Source: Pyrenophora tritici-repentis (taxonomy: Eukaryota > Ascomycota > Dothideomycetes > Pleosporales > Pleosporaceae). From it: 64,000 nucleotides of DNA. Shown here piece by piece: positions 10,500-21,816 of the stretch; within the stretch, counting starts at the first letter, position 1, and each line of letters opens with the position of its first letter. The notes beneath the pieces are model-generated. The model saw nothing but the letters and a program-made list of their open reading frames with translations, ran no database searches and was not told where the DNA came from. Position numbers and translations under genes: made by a program. The DNA is taken from NCBI RefSeq assembly GCF_003171515.1, contig NC_089391.1, positions 1 to 64,000 of the forward strand, written 5' to 3'.

Positions 10500-12861
10500 A
10501 TGTCATCGAATACCTTGTCAGCAAGTGCGATATCAACGCCACCGTCGCGAAGACCCGCAACGCCGCCACACTTTGACGCTGTTATACGAACCGAAACTGT
10601 CTGTAACACCAGCAATGCAAAGCGCCAGCGTTTGAAAAAGCAGTATGTGTGCAAACGCTGTCGCTCATGGTTTAGCAGTCACCGAGTAAACTCTATCCAC
10701 CATGTTCTAGCATATCATACAACGTCAGAGTCTTCTCAGCCCTCGCAAACTTCTTCTTCGTCGTCGCAACCAGCTATCACTTCAGTGTTTAGGACTGTCT
10801 CTGATCAGACAATTATCCGCAACGCCTTCAATGAACAAGGGTATCGCGATGCGCTTGTCGGTCTTCTGACTCGACGTCGAATAGCCTTTTCATCAATCGA
10901 ATGGTCTGAAATGAGGGATCTAGCGCTTGCTTGCAATCCATTTATTGAAGACCAGCTTATCACAAGTCGACGTACAGCCGTACGTCTTATCGCCTCGAAT
11001 TATCAGCTTTATAAAGGCCATGTAATTAAAGGCAGCTTATCGACGGCTGTGAGTCCTATCCACATATCAACCGATCTCTGGACATCACCGTTCCGTTCAT
11101 CTCTCCTTGCTGTATGCGCACAGTGGGTCGATCACGAATATAAGCTTCAGAAGGCTCTTTTAGGACTGCCAGAATGTCGTTACAGCCACTCTGGAGAACA
11201 GCAAGCGCACTTACTTCTTCAAACCCTCGAGGAATATGGGATACAGTCTAGAGTTGGCTGGCATACGGGTGATAACGCAACATCTAACGATACCTGTTTG
11301 GAGCATCTTGAAACCCTCCTTCGAACTAAGCACAACGTAAGCATGGCTTTTAATATAAAAATCGGCCTTCGCTGCTTAAGTTACGCGATGGTGCTAATAT
11401 TAACAAGGTTAAATTTACTGCTAAAGAGCGCCGTATCCGATGTATCGGTCATATTATCAATTTATCCTTGCAGGCATTCCTGCTTGCATCCTCTAAGGAG
11501 GCTCTTACCGCTGCTCTCGACGCCGTAACGGATGTTATGGGGGAAGAGCTTCTCGCAGAGTTTTCAAGCGTTCTTACTTCTCGACAGAGAAACCCTAGAG
11601 CCCAAGCCCAAGCTGTTCCACAAACCTCACAGAGACAAAGGTTGTCTCGCCGAAGACGCAGCGTTGATAGCCATGGGTCTGTTGATGAGGACTTTTGTGG
11701 TATTGAGAACATCTCTACACTACGCAAATTACATCAACTATGTGTCTGGCTGCGCAACTCAAGTATACATGCAGCAGAGTGGGATCGCAAGGTAGGCCTC
11801 CGCTTAGGGATTGACAATCAGACTCGGTGGTCTTCATGGTACTCAGTTATGGATCGGGCTATTAAGAAGATGGCTGCAATTAAGGTCTTTATGCACGATA
11901 ACGAGAAACACCTTAACGAGATCCGTCTTACTTCTGACGACTGGGATATACTACAAAAAGCACATACATTTTTACAACCATTTGCATCAGCAACGCTATA
12001 CGCGGAGGGAGATAAATCGTCTATCTCTCAATCTCTTTTGATTATGGACTCTCTTTTAGTCCACTATGAGCAGCAAAAGGTAAGCATTAACGTGTTATCC
12101 GAACTTTAAGTCTTCGGTTAACAGCTTTATAGATACATTACTCTAAAGATGAAAATGAGGACCTTCGCATGGTTCGATCGATCGAGATGGGCTGGTTCGT
12201 ACTTGAGAAGTACTACAACATGACTGATCAGGTTCCGGTGTACGCTTCCGCTATTCTTCTAAATCCCGCAAGTAGAGCAGCATATCTCAAGAAGAACTGG
12301 CCAGCCGAATGGTACGAACCAGCTATTAACGCTGCTCAAAACTTTTGGGTGAATGAGTTTAAGGACGCTTTGCCTTTAGCTAGCCCTACAGCTTCTCAAC
12401 AAATGGCTCCTCCTTTAAAGCAACGCGGTGCCGTTCTCGATCAGATTCTACAACAGATGTCAGTTGCGGCGGCAGATCAATCAAACAGCGACGATCTTAA
12501 AATTTTCGCAGAAAGTCCAGTAATACAAATCGACTGTAGCCCTCTTGAATGGTGGTGCCGATCGGAGCAACGGCAGCGCTACCCTAGGCTAAGCAACATG
12601 GCTATCTCTATTCTTTCTATCGCTGCAGAGTCGTCCGAGCCAGAGAGAACATTCTCAGGTGCAAGAAGAACCTGTTCATGGGATCGGTCGAGGCTCACTT
12701 GCGCCAACATTGAGAAGATCGAGTGCATTGGCAGTTGGCTTAGGGAAGGCCACATAAAACCGTGTTCTCTCAACGGAATGGGTCTACCAATGGAACCAGA
12801 GCAAGATGACGAAGCAGAGATGATAGGGGATGAGGTAGAGGAGATTCTAGAATGGACATAA
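10500..12861 (+). CDS. hAT transposase of hAT3 (three exons)
   Basis: Joined exons 10500-11336, 11408-12079 and 12133-12861 give 745 residues. Both introns are phase 0, GT-AG, 71 and 53 bp (GTAAGC...ACAAG and GTAAGC...ATAG). They are required: intron 1 removal restores the family motif RRIRCIGHIINL. In order: a BED-like zinc finger (CKRC...HHVLAYH, about residues 50-73); the RNase H-fold catalytic region with first Asp in ISTDLWTSPF (about 190) and second Asp in TGDNATSNDT (about 257); and a C-terminal dimerisation domain with the catalytic Glu in SSEPERTFSGA. It cuts and pastes the element through its CATACATGGGCA ends. No disabling mutation is seen, so the element may be autonomous. Confidence 0.92.
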
Positions 12862-13011
12862 CCCGGTCTTGGCATGATGTATCTTATATCGTTTTTATAT
12901 CGTTTATATCGTTAAACGCTTTAACGTTATAAGGATTTTTGCTTAAACGCGTTAACGTTTTAAGGTTTGCCAAAACGATTTAAAAACGATTTGCCCATGT
13001 ATGGCCGCATG

Positions 13012-14732
13012 AGCCGGTAGCAGTACCACCGGCAGTGCAACCACGCAGGAGAGGCCGCCCTCCAGGGTCAAAGAACAAGCGGAAGGCGCACGCGTACATC
13101 ACCAAGAAGGAGCAGGACGATCTTGAGCTAGCTATCAAGCTACGTAACGATGGAGTGATCACAACCTCAGGCGCCCCCTTTGAAGCGTCTGATGACCAAG
13201 AGATCAGCGACCTCGTAGGTCGTGGAGTCTTTAAATTTGAGCAATACGACGAGAGGCTACACAGCAAGATCCGGATCTTCAAGTCACGCCTAGTACGTGA
13301 GGTCAAGGGAAAGACAACCAAGCCCTATGAGAAATCCCGCCTAGTTATCCAAGGCTACCAGGACCACGGCAAGGAGACTATTCTGACGCAATCTCCAACC
13401 ATACAGCGATGTAGCCAGCGCCTGATTATGTCGCTGGCGCCCGAGATGGTACAACGCGGAATGAACATCGAGCTCCGTGACATTACGCAGGCGTATCCCC
13501 AGGCGCAGACAACCCTGAAGAGGACGATACTCGCACATCTTCCTACTGAGCTAGTCCATCGATATCCAGAAGGCACGCTACTCCATGTGATCAAGCCGCT
13601 GTATGGAATCGCTGAGGCAGGAGTCCACTGGTGGACAACGTATCACGGACACCATTGCAAGGAACTGGACATGGCAACATCGACGTACGACCCATGCCTA
13701 TTGATCACGAACAGAGACGACGCAGGCATCTTCGGCATCGTTGGCATGCAGACAGACGACACTCTCATGCTCGGGACACCAGCGTTCTCGTCACGTGAAG
13801 AGAAGAAGATCCAGAAGGCAGAGTTCAGGTCAAAGCCAAAAGCAAGGCTGACACCAGAAGTGCAGTTAGACTTCAATGGATGTACACTCACGATGGACGC
13901 CAGCAGAGTCTTGACCCTTAGGCAGAAAGGACAAGGAGGAAGGATCAGGCTTGTGGATATCAGGGCACCCGACCGCGCGCAACAGTACACCGAGCAGCGC
14001 GCCCGCGGAGCGTACATCGCATCAACATGCCAACCAGAGGCGTCATTTGACCTGTCCGTCGCTGCTCAAGCTCAGCAACCATCAGACGAGGACATCAAGG
14101 CACTCAACAAACGCCTGAAATGGCAGATGGAGAATCTCGATCGTGGCCTGCACTACGTCACTGTCAATCTTATGGAGGCCAAGTTGATGGTCTTTGTGGA
14201 TGGCTCCTTTGCCAACAACAAGGACCTCAGCTCACAGCTAGGCTTTGTCCTTATGCTCGTCAACGAGTCTATTGACGTCAACACCTTCACAATACAGGGC
14301 AACGTGATCCACTACAGCTCTACAAAATGCAAGCGCATCACACGGAGCGTACTGGCCTCAGAGATCTACGGCATGGTCAACGGCTTTGACATAGGCATTG
14401 CAGTTGCAACCACGCTGAGGATAGTTACAGAACGACTTAGACTACCTGCAATTCCCTTGGTTATCTGTACAGACTCGTACTCCTTGTACGAGTGCCTAGT
14501 AAAGCTTGGGACGACGAAGGAAAAGCGTCTCATGATTGACATCATGGCGCTGCGCCAATCATATGAGCGTCGCGAGATCACGGAGATCCGCTGGATCAAT
14601 GGTGAAGACAATCCTGCAGACGCCTTCACCAAGGCATCGCCAAACCGCGCTCTTGAACGCTTTATTGACGGCAATAAGCTGACAGTCCGAGTAGAGGGAT
14701 GGGTGCAGAGGCCGACAAGCTTTGATGGTTGA
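13012..14732 (+). CDS. Copia-A1 reverse transcriptase-RNase H (3' part of split ORF)
   Basis: C-terminal part of the Copia-A1 polyprotein, in frame with the segment ending at 10261 once hAT3 is removed. It begins with a basic AT-hook-like linker (RRRGRPPGSKNK). Then comes the copia-type RT: VFKFEQYD, SRLVREVKGKT, DITQAYPQ and LYGIAEAG. The catalytic motif reads M-Q-T-D-D (codons 13746-13760) in place of the usual Y-V-D-D. RNase H follows, with acidic residues in VFVDGSFANNKD, SVLASEIYG, ICTDSYSLYE and GEDNPADAFTK. The stop is TGA at 14730-14732, followed by the polypurine tract and 3' LTR. An isolated ORF start at 13035 is not the true start. Confidence 0.92.
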
Positions 14733-14816
14733 TGCTACACACAGTTACCATCAACACATACTGTCACTACCGATACAAGCAGAGTTACTAGCTACCCAGA
14801 AAGAAAAGACTTCCAG

Positions 14817-15008
14817 TGTCGGATCGTGAGTATCGGTAGAGACGTCGGCTGCTGGACACTTCGGCCCGACTTCGGCCCACCTTGCGCAGAGCTTAGGTAT
14901 ACCTTCGTAGCAGCTATGTTCGTAGACAATCAATCACCATCACCGAACAGAATGCATTCCTAGTTATCGTTATTTCCTTTCAGCACTAGTGCTATAGACC
15001 TTCCAACA
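14817..15008 (+). repeat. Copia-A1 3' LTR
   Basis: 192 bp, same sequence by eye as 6230-6421, followed by the target duplication ACTAC. The polypurine tract at about 14798-14810 lies just upstream. LTR identity indicates recent insertion. Confidence 0.95.
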
Positions 15009-18000
15009 ACTACCCTATATACCTCTATCACTATTCTGCGTCGGTAAACTTAAACTCTACCTACTGTATGCACGTCCAACACGGCCTGCCTCGTCTTACT
15101 ACTGTTGCTTAAATACCCACTATGCATTATTGTACTGTACCTTAACTCTATCCTTATCCTTATTACTACTGCTGTTCTTGCTACTCTCTCTTTACTTGCT
15201 CTATATTTTTCTTTACTTCTCTTTCTATTTTCTTTACTTCTCCTTCTTTCTCTTTATCTTTTGCTTCTTATGTCCTTCTCTATAAACTTCCTTATCTTTC
15301 TCTCTCTTTCTTCTTCTACCTATCTTCTATTCCCTTTACTATACTCCTCTTAAATTATATCGGGTTTCTTTTATTCTTCTTTCTTTTCTAACATCTCTTT
15401 TTAATATTATTGAAACATAATCTCTTATATCTTTTTATTTATATCTTCTTCTTATGACTCTACTTTTATATAAACTTAATCTTTTCTTCTATCTTCTTAT
15501 TAATGTATTCCTAATAACTTGCTCTGTCTTCTACTACAATCCTAATCCTTGAATCCTACTTAATTCTATGCTTGATTTCTTTCTTAAACACTATCTAATA
15601 TATACTACAAACTATACCTGTTTTACCTACCTCATCTATCGATTATGAATCTCACCAACTTTATACTCTCTCTTTTCGAATCTTTCTTTTCTTTGCTTTA
15701 TACCTGCATACTTATTTTTAACATAAATAACTCTTCTTTAAACTTTTGCTCTTACTATACCCTTACTGTGCTTATTACTCTTACTACTGTTACTATCTTT
15801 GCCTCTATTATAATTACTCTTGCTTCTACCACGGCTACGGCTGCTATTCTTGTAACTTTTCCTTCTATCGCGACTATCACTCTTACTGTCTATTCAATTA
15901 CGGTTACGGGTTCTACTATTGCAACTCCCGCTGTTCCTGCCGTCCTTGCTGCTTTTAACATGCTCGTTATTACTCCTACGGCTACTACTACACCTGTGTT
16001 TACTGCCGCTTCTACAAATATCGCCACTGCGGCCCCTACGCTTCCTATTCTTGCTATCCACTCCGTCCTTGCTGCTCTCGCCATTCCAGCTGCTCCTGCT
16101 GTCCTCGCTGCTCCTGCTCTCGCTAATTACGCTCCTACTATTTCCGCCCTTACTGCTCTTACTCCTGCAGCTTTTACTCTTAATGCGCCTACTCCTACGG
16201 TTACTGCTCTTATTGCTGCTACTCTTAATGCTCTAGCTCTCACTGCTATTGCTCTCGCTACTCTCGCTATTCTTGCTACTACTACTGTCCCTGCTGTCGC
16301 CAACCTCGCTTCTATCGCTATCCTTACTGCGACCACTCTCCCTGCTCCTATTATTTTCGCTGCTTGTAACACCCTCGTTGCTGCCGCCTTTAAAGCTCCT
16401 ACCCTTGCTACTCCTGCTATTCTTACTGCTCCTGCTCCTACGGCTCTTACTTCTACGTCCTGCTCTTGCTACTCTTACTCCTACCGCTCTTACTCCTCCG
16501 CATTCCGCAATCCTCCCTATTACTGCTTCTGCTCTCGCCACTTCCTCTATCTCTACTATCCCCGTCCTTCTTGCTGCTCTCGCTTTCCCCGCTGTTCCCG
16601 CTGTCTCTACTGCTCTCTTCTGCCCCTTACCTCCTACGCCTCCTCCACCTGCGGTAACTGCGGTTTCGGCGGCCGCTACCGCTCCTCTTGTCGCTGCTCT
16701 TACTACCCTCGCTACTTTCGCTTTCCTTGCTGCTCTTAATATCTTCGCTATCAATCCTACGGCTTCTGTTCTCGCTGCTCCTGATACTCTTACTATCTCT
16801 ACTGTCCTTACTTTGTCCCTTGTCCTTGTAACTTGCACTGCTCTTAATATTCTTATTACTACTCCTACTACCCCTGCACCTGTTGCCGCTTCTGCCCCTG
16901 CTATCCTTGCTGCTTATAATATCCTTACTTCTACCTCTTACCTCTTACAGCTTATATACACCTCCGGCTACTGCTATTGCTACTGCTACTCTCCTACTTT
17001 CGCTATCCTCGCTACTCTTACTGTCCTTACTATCCTCGCTGTTCTTACTATCCTCGCTGTCCTCATTATCCTCGCTGCTTCCGCTGTCCTTACAATCCTC
17101 GCTGTCCTCGTTGTCCTCGCTGCTTCCGCTGTCCTTACAATCCTCGCTGTCCTCGTTGTCCTCGCTGCTTCCGCTGTCCTTACAATCCTCGCTGTCCTCG
17201 TTGTCCTCGCTGCTTCCGCTGTCCTTTCTACCCTTACTGCCCTTACTATCCTCGCTGTTCCCGCTGTCCTTGCAATCGCTACAATTAACTTAATAGTTAA
17301 TTCCCTTGCCGTTCGCCCCTTTCTTGCGCTGCCCTTGTTGCTCTTACTGTCCTCGCAATCATCGCAATCACCTTAATTACCTTAATTGCCTCTATCCTCG
17401 CGGCTACACATCCTGCTCTTACTGCTCTTGCTACTCTTACTTCTATCGCGCCTGCGGCTCCTGCTTTCCTACTCTCGCTATCCTCGCTTCTCTCACAGCT
17501 GATCCCGCTATCCCTACTATCCCCGCCGTCCTCGCTGCTCTCGCTGCTATCGATATCCTCGCTTCTGCTCCTCACTCCCCACCGCTCCTACTACGCCTGC
17601 GGCCGCTATAACTACTTCTGCCCCTGCTCTTGCTTTCCCTACTGCTCTCGCTGTCCCTGCTGTCCCCCCACTGCTCGCGCTACTCTCGCTGCTTCTCACT
17701 TCCTACCGCTGCTACGGCTTCTACAACTCCTTTCGCCGCTGCGGCTCCTGCTCTCGCTGTCCTTACCGTCGTCGCTGCTCTCGCTACTCGCTCTGTTCTC
17801 GTTACTCTCGCTATATGCGCGGCTCTCGATGCTCTCGCTGCCAACGGTACCTATCATGTCGCTGCTCTTATTTCTCTCGCCTCTCTCGCTCCCTACGCTC
17901 TCGCTACTTGCCATCTCGTTGCTCTCGCCTGCCTCGCCTGCCTCGCTCTCGCTACTTGCCATCTCGTTGCTCTCGCCTGCCTCGCCTGCCTCGCTCTCGT

Positions 18001-18597
18001 TGCTCTTGCCGCTCTTGCTGCTCTCGCTCTTGCTGCTCTCGCTATCGGAGCTACTCTCGCCGTCGTCACGACCCTCGCTTTTCCTCCCTGCTCAAGCTGC
18101 TATTACTGCTTTCGCTACCTGCCATCAAGTTGCCCTCGCTGTCCTCGCCATCCTCGCCATCCTCGCCATCCTCGCCGTCGTCGCTGCCCTCGCTATCGCC
18201 ACTATCGCCACTGTTGCAGCTATTGCTCTCGCTACCAACGCTGCCTGCGCTCTTACTGCTCTCGCCGCTCTCGTTACCTTCTCTGCCCTCGTCTTTGTCG
18301 TTGCTCTCATTGCTCTCGCTGTTGCCGCTGCTTTCGCTACCTCTAATATCTTTACTACCCTCGCCTTCGTCACTACTCTCGCTGCTCTCGCCTTGATCAC
18401 TGCTCTCGCTGCCCTCGCCTTCGTCGCTACTCTTACTGCTGCTACTATCGTCACTGTTGCTGCTATCTCTCTTGCTGCTAACCCTGCCTACGCTCTCGCT
18501 GATCTTGCTGCTCTTGCCTTTATCGCTGCTTACACTATCCGACCTACTCGAGCTGTTGGAGCTACCCTCGTCAACGTTACAACTCTCTATATTTCCT
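15009..18597. repeat. C/T-rich low-complexity subtelomeric tract
   Basis: Resumes the subtelomere interrupted by Copia-A1. From about 15.7 kb it is dominated by short degenerate GCTCTCGCT / GCTGTCCTC units. Long open frames appear on both strands (plus Leu/Ala/Ser-rich; minus Ser/Glu/Asp-rich), as expected from such units. It starts immediately downstream of the TLH stop codon at 18598, so it could be the gene's 3' flank or a decayed acidic extension. A 58-bp relic of this tract (about 17.33-17.39 kb) appears inverted at 35058-35115. Confidence 0.8.
17071..17224. repeat. 45-bp minisatellite
   Basis: Units start at 17071, 17116, 17161 and 17206 with exact 45-bp spacing. Each begins CTCGCTGCTTCCGCTGTCCT and continues TACAATCCTCGCTGTCCTCG. 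The copies are almost identical, so amplification is recent. 45 is a multiple of 3, so it would keep any reading frame, but no gene is supported here. Confidence 0.92.
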
Positions 18598-19693
18598 CTA
18601 CTCGCCTATTAATCTTGTAATCCAACAAAACTCTCCTGCTAAGTTATTGCTCTCAACCGTCTCTAACAATCGCTTTTTTCCTAAAAACTCAAACAACGTC
18701 GGCCCTGCTCCTGAATTACTAACCCCGAACTCCTCTAACCGCGCCGTCCATCGGTTTCCTACCTCGCTCCGCCCTAATGCTATACTTAATAACCCGCCTA
18801 TTAATACCCCTCTATACTGGCAATCCCCGTCTTGGACTCTCTGATATCGCCCAAAACTATTCCTTTCCCACCGATTGCATATCTCCTGCGGCACTCCACA
18901 CCAAAAACAGCCCGAATAACGCTCAAACTTAATTGTCTCTTCCATCCTCTTAATCGACTCCTTGATCCGCTGGCTCTCCTGTCGCCAACATTGCCGTACG
19001 TCGTGTGCGCTCGATCCTTGCCCTACCGCCTCGCATAACCCACACCGGTTTATCCATTGCGCCAGCTGCCTACGCAGCCACTCGACGTCGGCGAACTCCT
19101 GCTGCCGCTGCTGTATCAATCTCTGTCGCGGGCCGCCTTGCTCTCGTTGCTGCTGATTAAACGCCTGCCGCGCCTCTTCTTGCTCCCTCTCCAATGTCTC
19201 CGCCTCTTCTTCGTTGCTGCTGCCGCCCTCGGCCACCTCCACCACCTCCATCTCCTCCACCTCCTCCACCTCCTCCACCTCCTCCATCTCTTCCATCTCC
19301 TCCTCCATCTCCTCCTCCATCTCCTCCTCCATCTCCTCCTCCTCCATCTCCTCCTCCTCCATCTCCTCCCCGTCGGCTCTCATGCATACGTCACACCTCT
19401 CCTCTCCCTCCTCGCACCGAGCTCGCTCGGCCTCGCGCCTGTCTAAATACCCGTCCAACATTACCCGTCTACATGTCGCCGCCTCGTCTATGCCTTCGAC
19501 GTATGCTCGCACCAACCGCTGCTCCGCCTCCCCTGCTTGTCATCCGCCGCTCGCTGCTCGCCGTCCTGCACCATCATGATGGCCTCGCTCCGCTCCCCGT
19601 CTCGCCCGGCTCGCCCGCTCTCCTGCGCGTAATCCAACACGCTAAACGGCCAATCCATGTGGACAATGCACCGGATATCGGGCACGTCCACTC
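18598..19693 (-). pseudogene. Telomere-linked RecQ helicase (TLH), 3' fragment
   Basis: Minus strand. The first part (19693 to about 19545) encodes RecQ motifs V-VI: VPDIRCIVHMDWP...YAQESGRAGRDGE, the QxxGRAGRDG arginine-finger motif of RecQ helicases. A one-base deletion near 19545 shifts the frame. The next frame (19515 to the TAG at 18598) continues with a C-terminal region: acidic Glu/Met repeats encoded at 19235-19370, a Gln/Arg-rich coiled stretch, and a cysteine module (CGLCEA ... GCFWCGVPQEIC). The rest of the helicase is missing: sequence ends exactly at the hAT1 terminal repeat. RecQ-like TLH genes are a known subtelomeric family in fungi. Transcription would run toward the telomere. 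It is non-functional here. Confidence 0.85.
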
Positions 19694-19816
19694 CAGTGAT
19701 CGGAATGGTCTGGTCTGACTTGGTCTTGGTCTGGTCTAGACCGCCAAGACTTGGTCTGGTCTGGCGATTTTTTGAGACCGTGGTCGGACCGGTCTAGATG
19801 ATCGGACCGGTCCGGC

Positions 19817-19824
19817 TATAAATA
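19817..19824 (+). promoter_or_regulatory. Putative TATA box of hAT1 transposase
   Basis: TATAAATA, 132 bases upstream of the transposase ATG and inside the left subterminal zone of hAT1. A GTAAGT at about 19893 followed by CATAG could be a 5'-UTR intron. Promoter role is inferred from position only. Confidence 0.5.
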
Positions 19825-19955
19825 GGTCCACGTGACTAGATCTTAGACTAATCTAGCCAGAAAATTTAGCACAATATGAGTCATTAAGATCAAGGTAAGT
19901 CTTCTACTTACATAGAACAATCAAGTCCTTAACAACCTACTTATATACTATTGTT

Positions 19956-21816
19956 ATGGAGCCTTCAACACCAACCTCACCGTCCCCATCGAATATTATA
20001 AGACTAGATTTAACGTCTCTTACTCCATCTCCTATCCCCACGTCATCACCCACCCCTATACTATCACCCACTCCTATTCAATATCACGAATCTCCAGATG
20101 AGTTCGTGCAGGGCGGTATCACGTACGTGAAACGTGCAATAATTGCAAGGAAGGATTTCCGTCAAGGTACATCACACATCTGGAAGTACGGACTCCAATA
20201 CATTCGAGATAGCGATAAGAAAGAGGTGTATTACTGCCATGAGTGCAGGGTTGGGAAGAGCAAGCAAGAGTTGTTTGTCATCAATGGCACTTCTAGGATC
20301 CGGAATCACCTGGAACAGAAGCACCAGATTGATCCCCAGAGTGGCATCAAGCGAAAGGGTTCTGTACGGAAGTCTATAATCGACCAGCAAAAGGATGGGG
20401 CTGCTTCCAGCATCTTTTTCTGGAAGGAGTCAGTAGAGAAGTTTAAAGAGCTTCTAATTCGTTGGATTGTGTACTGCCATATCGCCTTCTTTCAATTAGA
20501 GAACCAGTACTTTCGTGAACTACTCCTCTTTTTAAATCCGGCACTACTCAACCACCTCCCGAAGGCTGCGAAGACTATCCGAAGCTGGGTAATGAATGCA
20601 TTCATATCGAAGAAGCAACAGCTTAGGGAGGACCTACACCATTCACGGAGTAGGATCTCTATCTCCTTTGATCTCTGGACTTCACCAAACCCTTACGCTA
20701 TCCTAGGCGTCGTCGCTATGTGGATTGATACTACCGGCATGCGACGTGTTACCGCTTTAGGTATGCGACGTATATACGGCGAACACACTGGAGAGAATCT
20801 TGGATCGGTGGTCCTTGAATTGCTGGAAGAATACGACATTAGCGGAGATCAGATTGGATACTTTATGCTGGATAATGCCTCGGCAAATGATACCGCTGTT
20901 GAGTTTATACTCAAGGATCTCTGCCCATGGATGAAGTCAAAACAACGTCGTCATCGCCGGCTGCGTTGCTTGGGCCATGTCATCAACCTCTGTTGCCAGG
21001 CGTTCCTTATGGGGCGAAACTGTGAGAAGTATCTTGCGAAGCTGGAGAAGCATCATCAACGTGGCGACTATACGAAGGTGGAAGAGCTCTGGAAGAAGTT
21101 CGGATGTTTGGGTCGTCTTCACAACCTGGTGCGATACATCAGGCTTACTCCACAACGGCGTGAGGAGTTTGCTACAATTATTATCGGCGGAGATCTTTCG
21201 CAATTCGACGGGCTTGAGCTTATCCAGAACAACTCGACCCGCTGGAACTCATGGTTTTATTCGATTACACGTGCATTAAATGTTCGAGAACGTTTAGAGC
21301 TCTTCTCGGCTCGTCATGTACCTGGAAAGGGCTCCGTAGGGATCGCGAACTTTAAGCTTGATGGACAGCACTGGTTTGAGCTTGAAAAGATTGAACTCGC
21401 TCTCAAAGACTTCTATGCTGCAACTTTGCTTTCTGAAGGTAAGAAGACGTCACTTGCGGACTGGTTTTCAACTTTGGACTGCCTTCTCCGGGAGATAAGC
21501 GAGACGAAGGATCACTACCACGACATCCACACTGAGGACGATAACAACTTTACATGGAAGTACCTTCAAGGCTGCGCTGATGCTGCTTGGTTAAAGTGCG
21601 TTGAGTACTATAACAATCAGCAGCTGAATTGGCAAAATCGATTCCCTGAAGATACTGACCTTCCACCGGCATATTATGCGGCTCAAATCCTTGATCCATA
21701 TCGCAAGTGGGGATGGTTCAGGCAAGAGTGGGTTCTTCATGGCGACGAAGAGAAGAAGAGGTGGTTTGAAAACGCACAATTAGCGGTGAAGCATCTCTGG
21801 GAGACAGAGTATAAGG
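19956..21816 (+). pseudogene. hAT1 transposase, N-terminal part (split by hAT2-A)
   Basis: ATG at 19956. Residues 1-620 of a hAT transposase: Ser/Pro/Thr-rich N-terminus, BED zinc finger (CHEC...HLEQKH, about 92-131), first catalytic Asp in SISFDLWTSP (about 237), second in FMLDNASANDT (about 303), and RRLRCLGHVINL (about 332). The frame runs into the nested hAT2-A element at 21817 and stops at 21869 inside it. The remaining 145 codons lie at 25506-25942 in the same frame after removal of hAT2-A and one GTATAAGG copy, so the uninterrupted protein was 765 residues. As it stands it lacks the third catalytic residue and the dimerisation domain. Confidence 0.9.

Larger units (their letters stand above)
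10262..13003 (+). mobile_element. hAT3 DNA transposon, intact
   Basis: 2742 bp, with terminal inverted repeats CATACATGGGCA and a perfect 8-bp target duplication GCCGCATG (10254-10261 and 13004-13011). It is inserted in the linker between integrase and RT of Copia-A1. Removing it with one duplication copy restores the retrotransposon frame. Subterminal regions are packed with AAACG/CGTTT motifs (10270-10400 and 12885-12995), probably transposase-binding sites. It carries a single three-exon transposase gene. Confidence 0.95.
6230..15008 (+). mobile_element. Copia-A1, complete LTR retrotransposon
   Basis: Two 192-bp LTRs that look identical (6230-6421 and 14817-15008; TG...CA) are flanked by a perfect 5-bp target duplication ACTAC (6225-6229 and 15009-15013). 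A polypurine tract, AGAAAGAAAAGA, sits just before the 3' LTR. The internal order gag, protease, integrase, RT, RNase H defines the Copia superfamily. One long ORF is interrupted only by hAT3 (10262-13003). With hAT3 and one duplication copy removed, the frame is continuous for 1743 codons. The element lies inside the C/T-rich subtelomere. Confidence 0.95.

Noticed and set aside
13035..14732. Independent RT gene starting at 13035
   Set aside because: The frame joins seamlessly to 10261 once hAT3 and one GCCGCATG are removed; the ATG at 13035 is internal.
15645..18620. Long Ala/Leu/Ser-rich frames on plus and Ser/Glu-rich frames on minus
   Set aside because: Generated by GCTCTCGCT-type units; several overlapping frames are open at once. 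No protein family signal.
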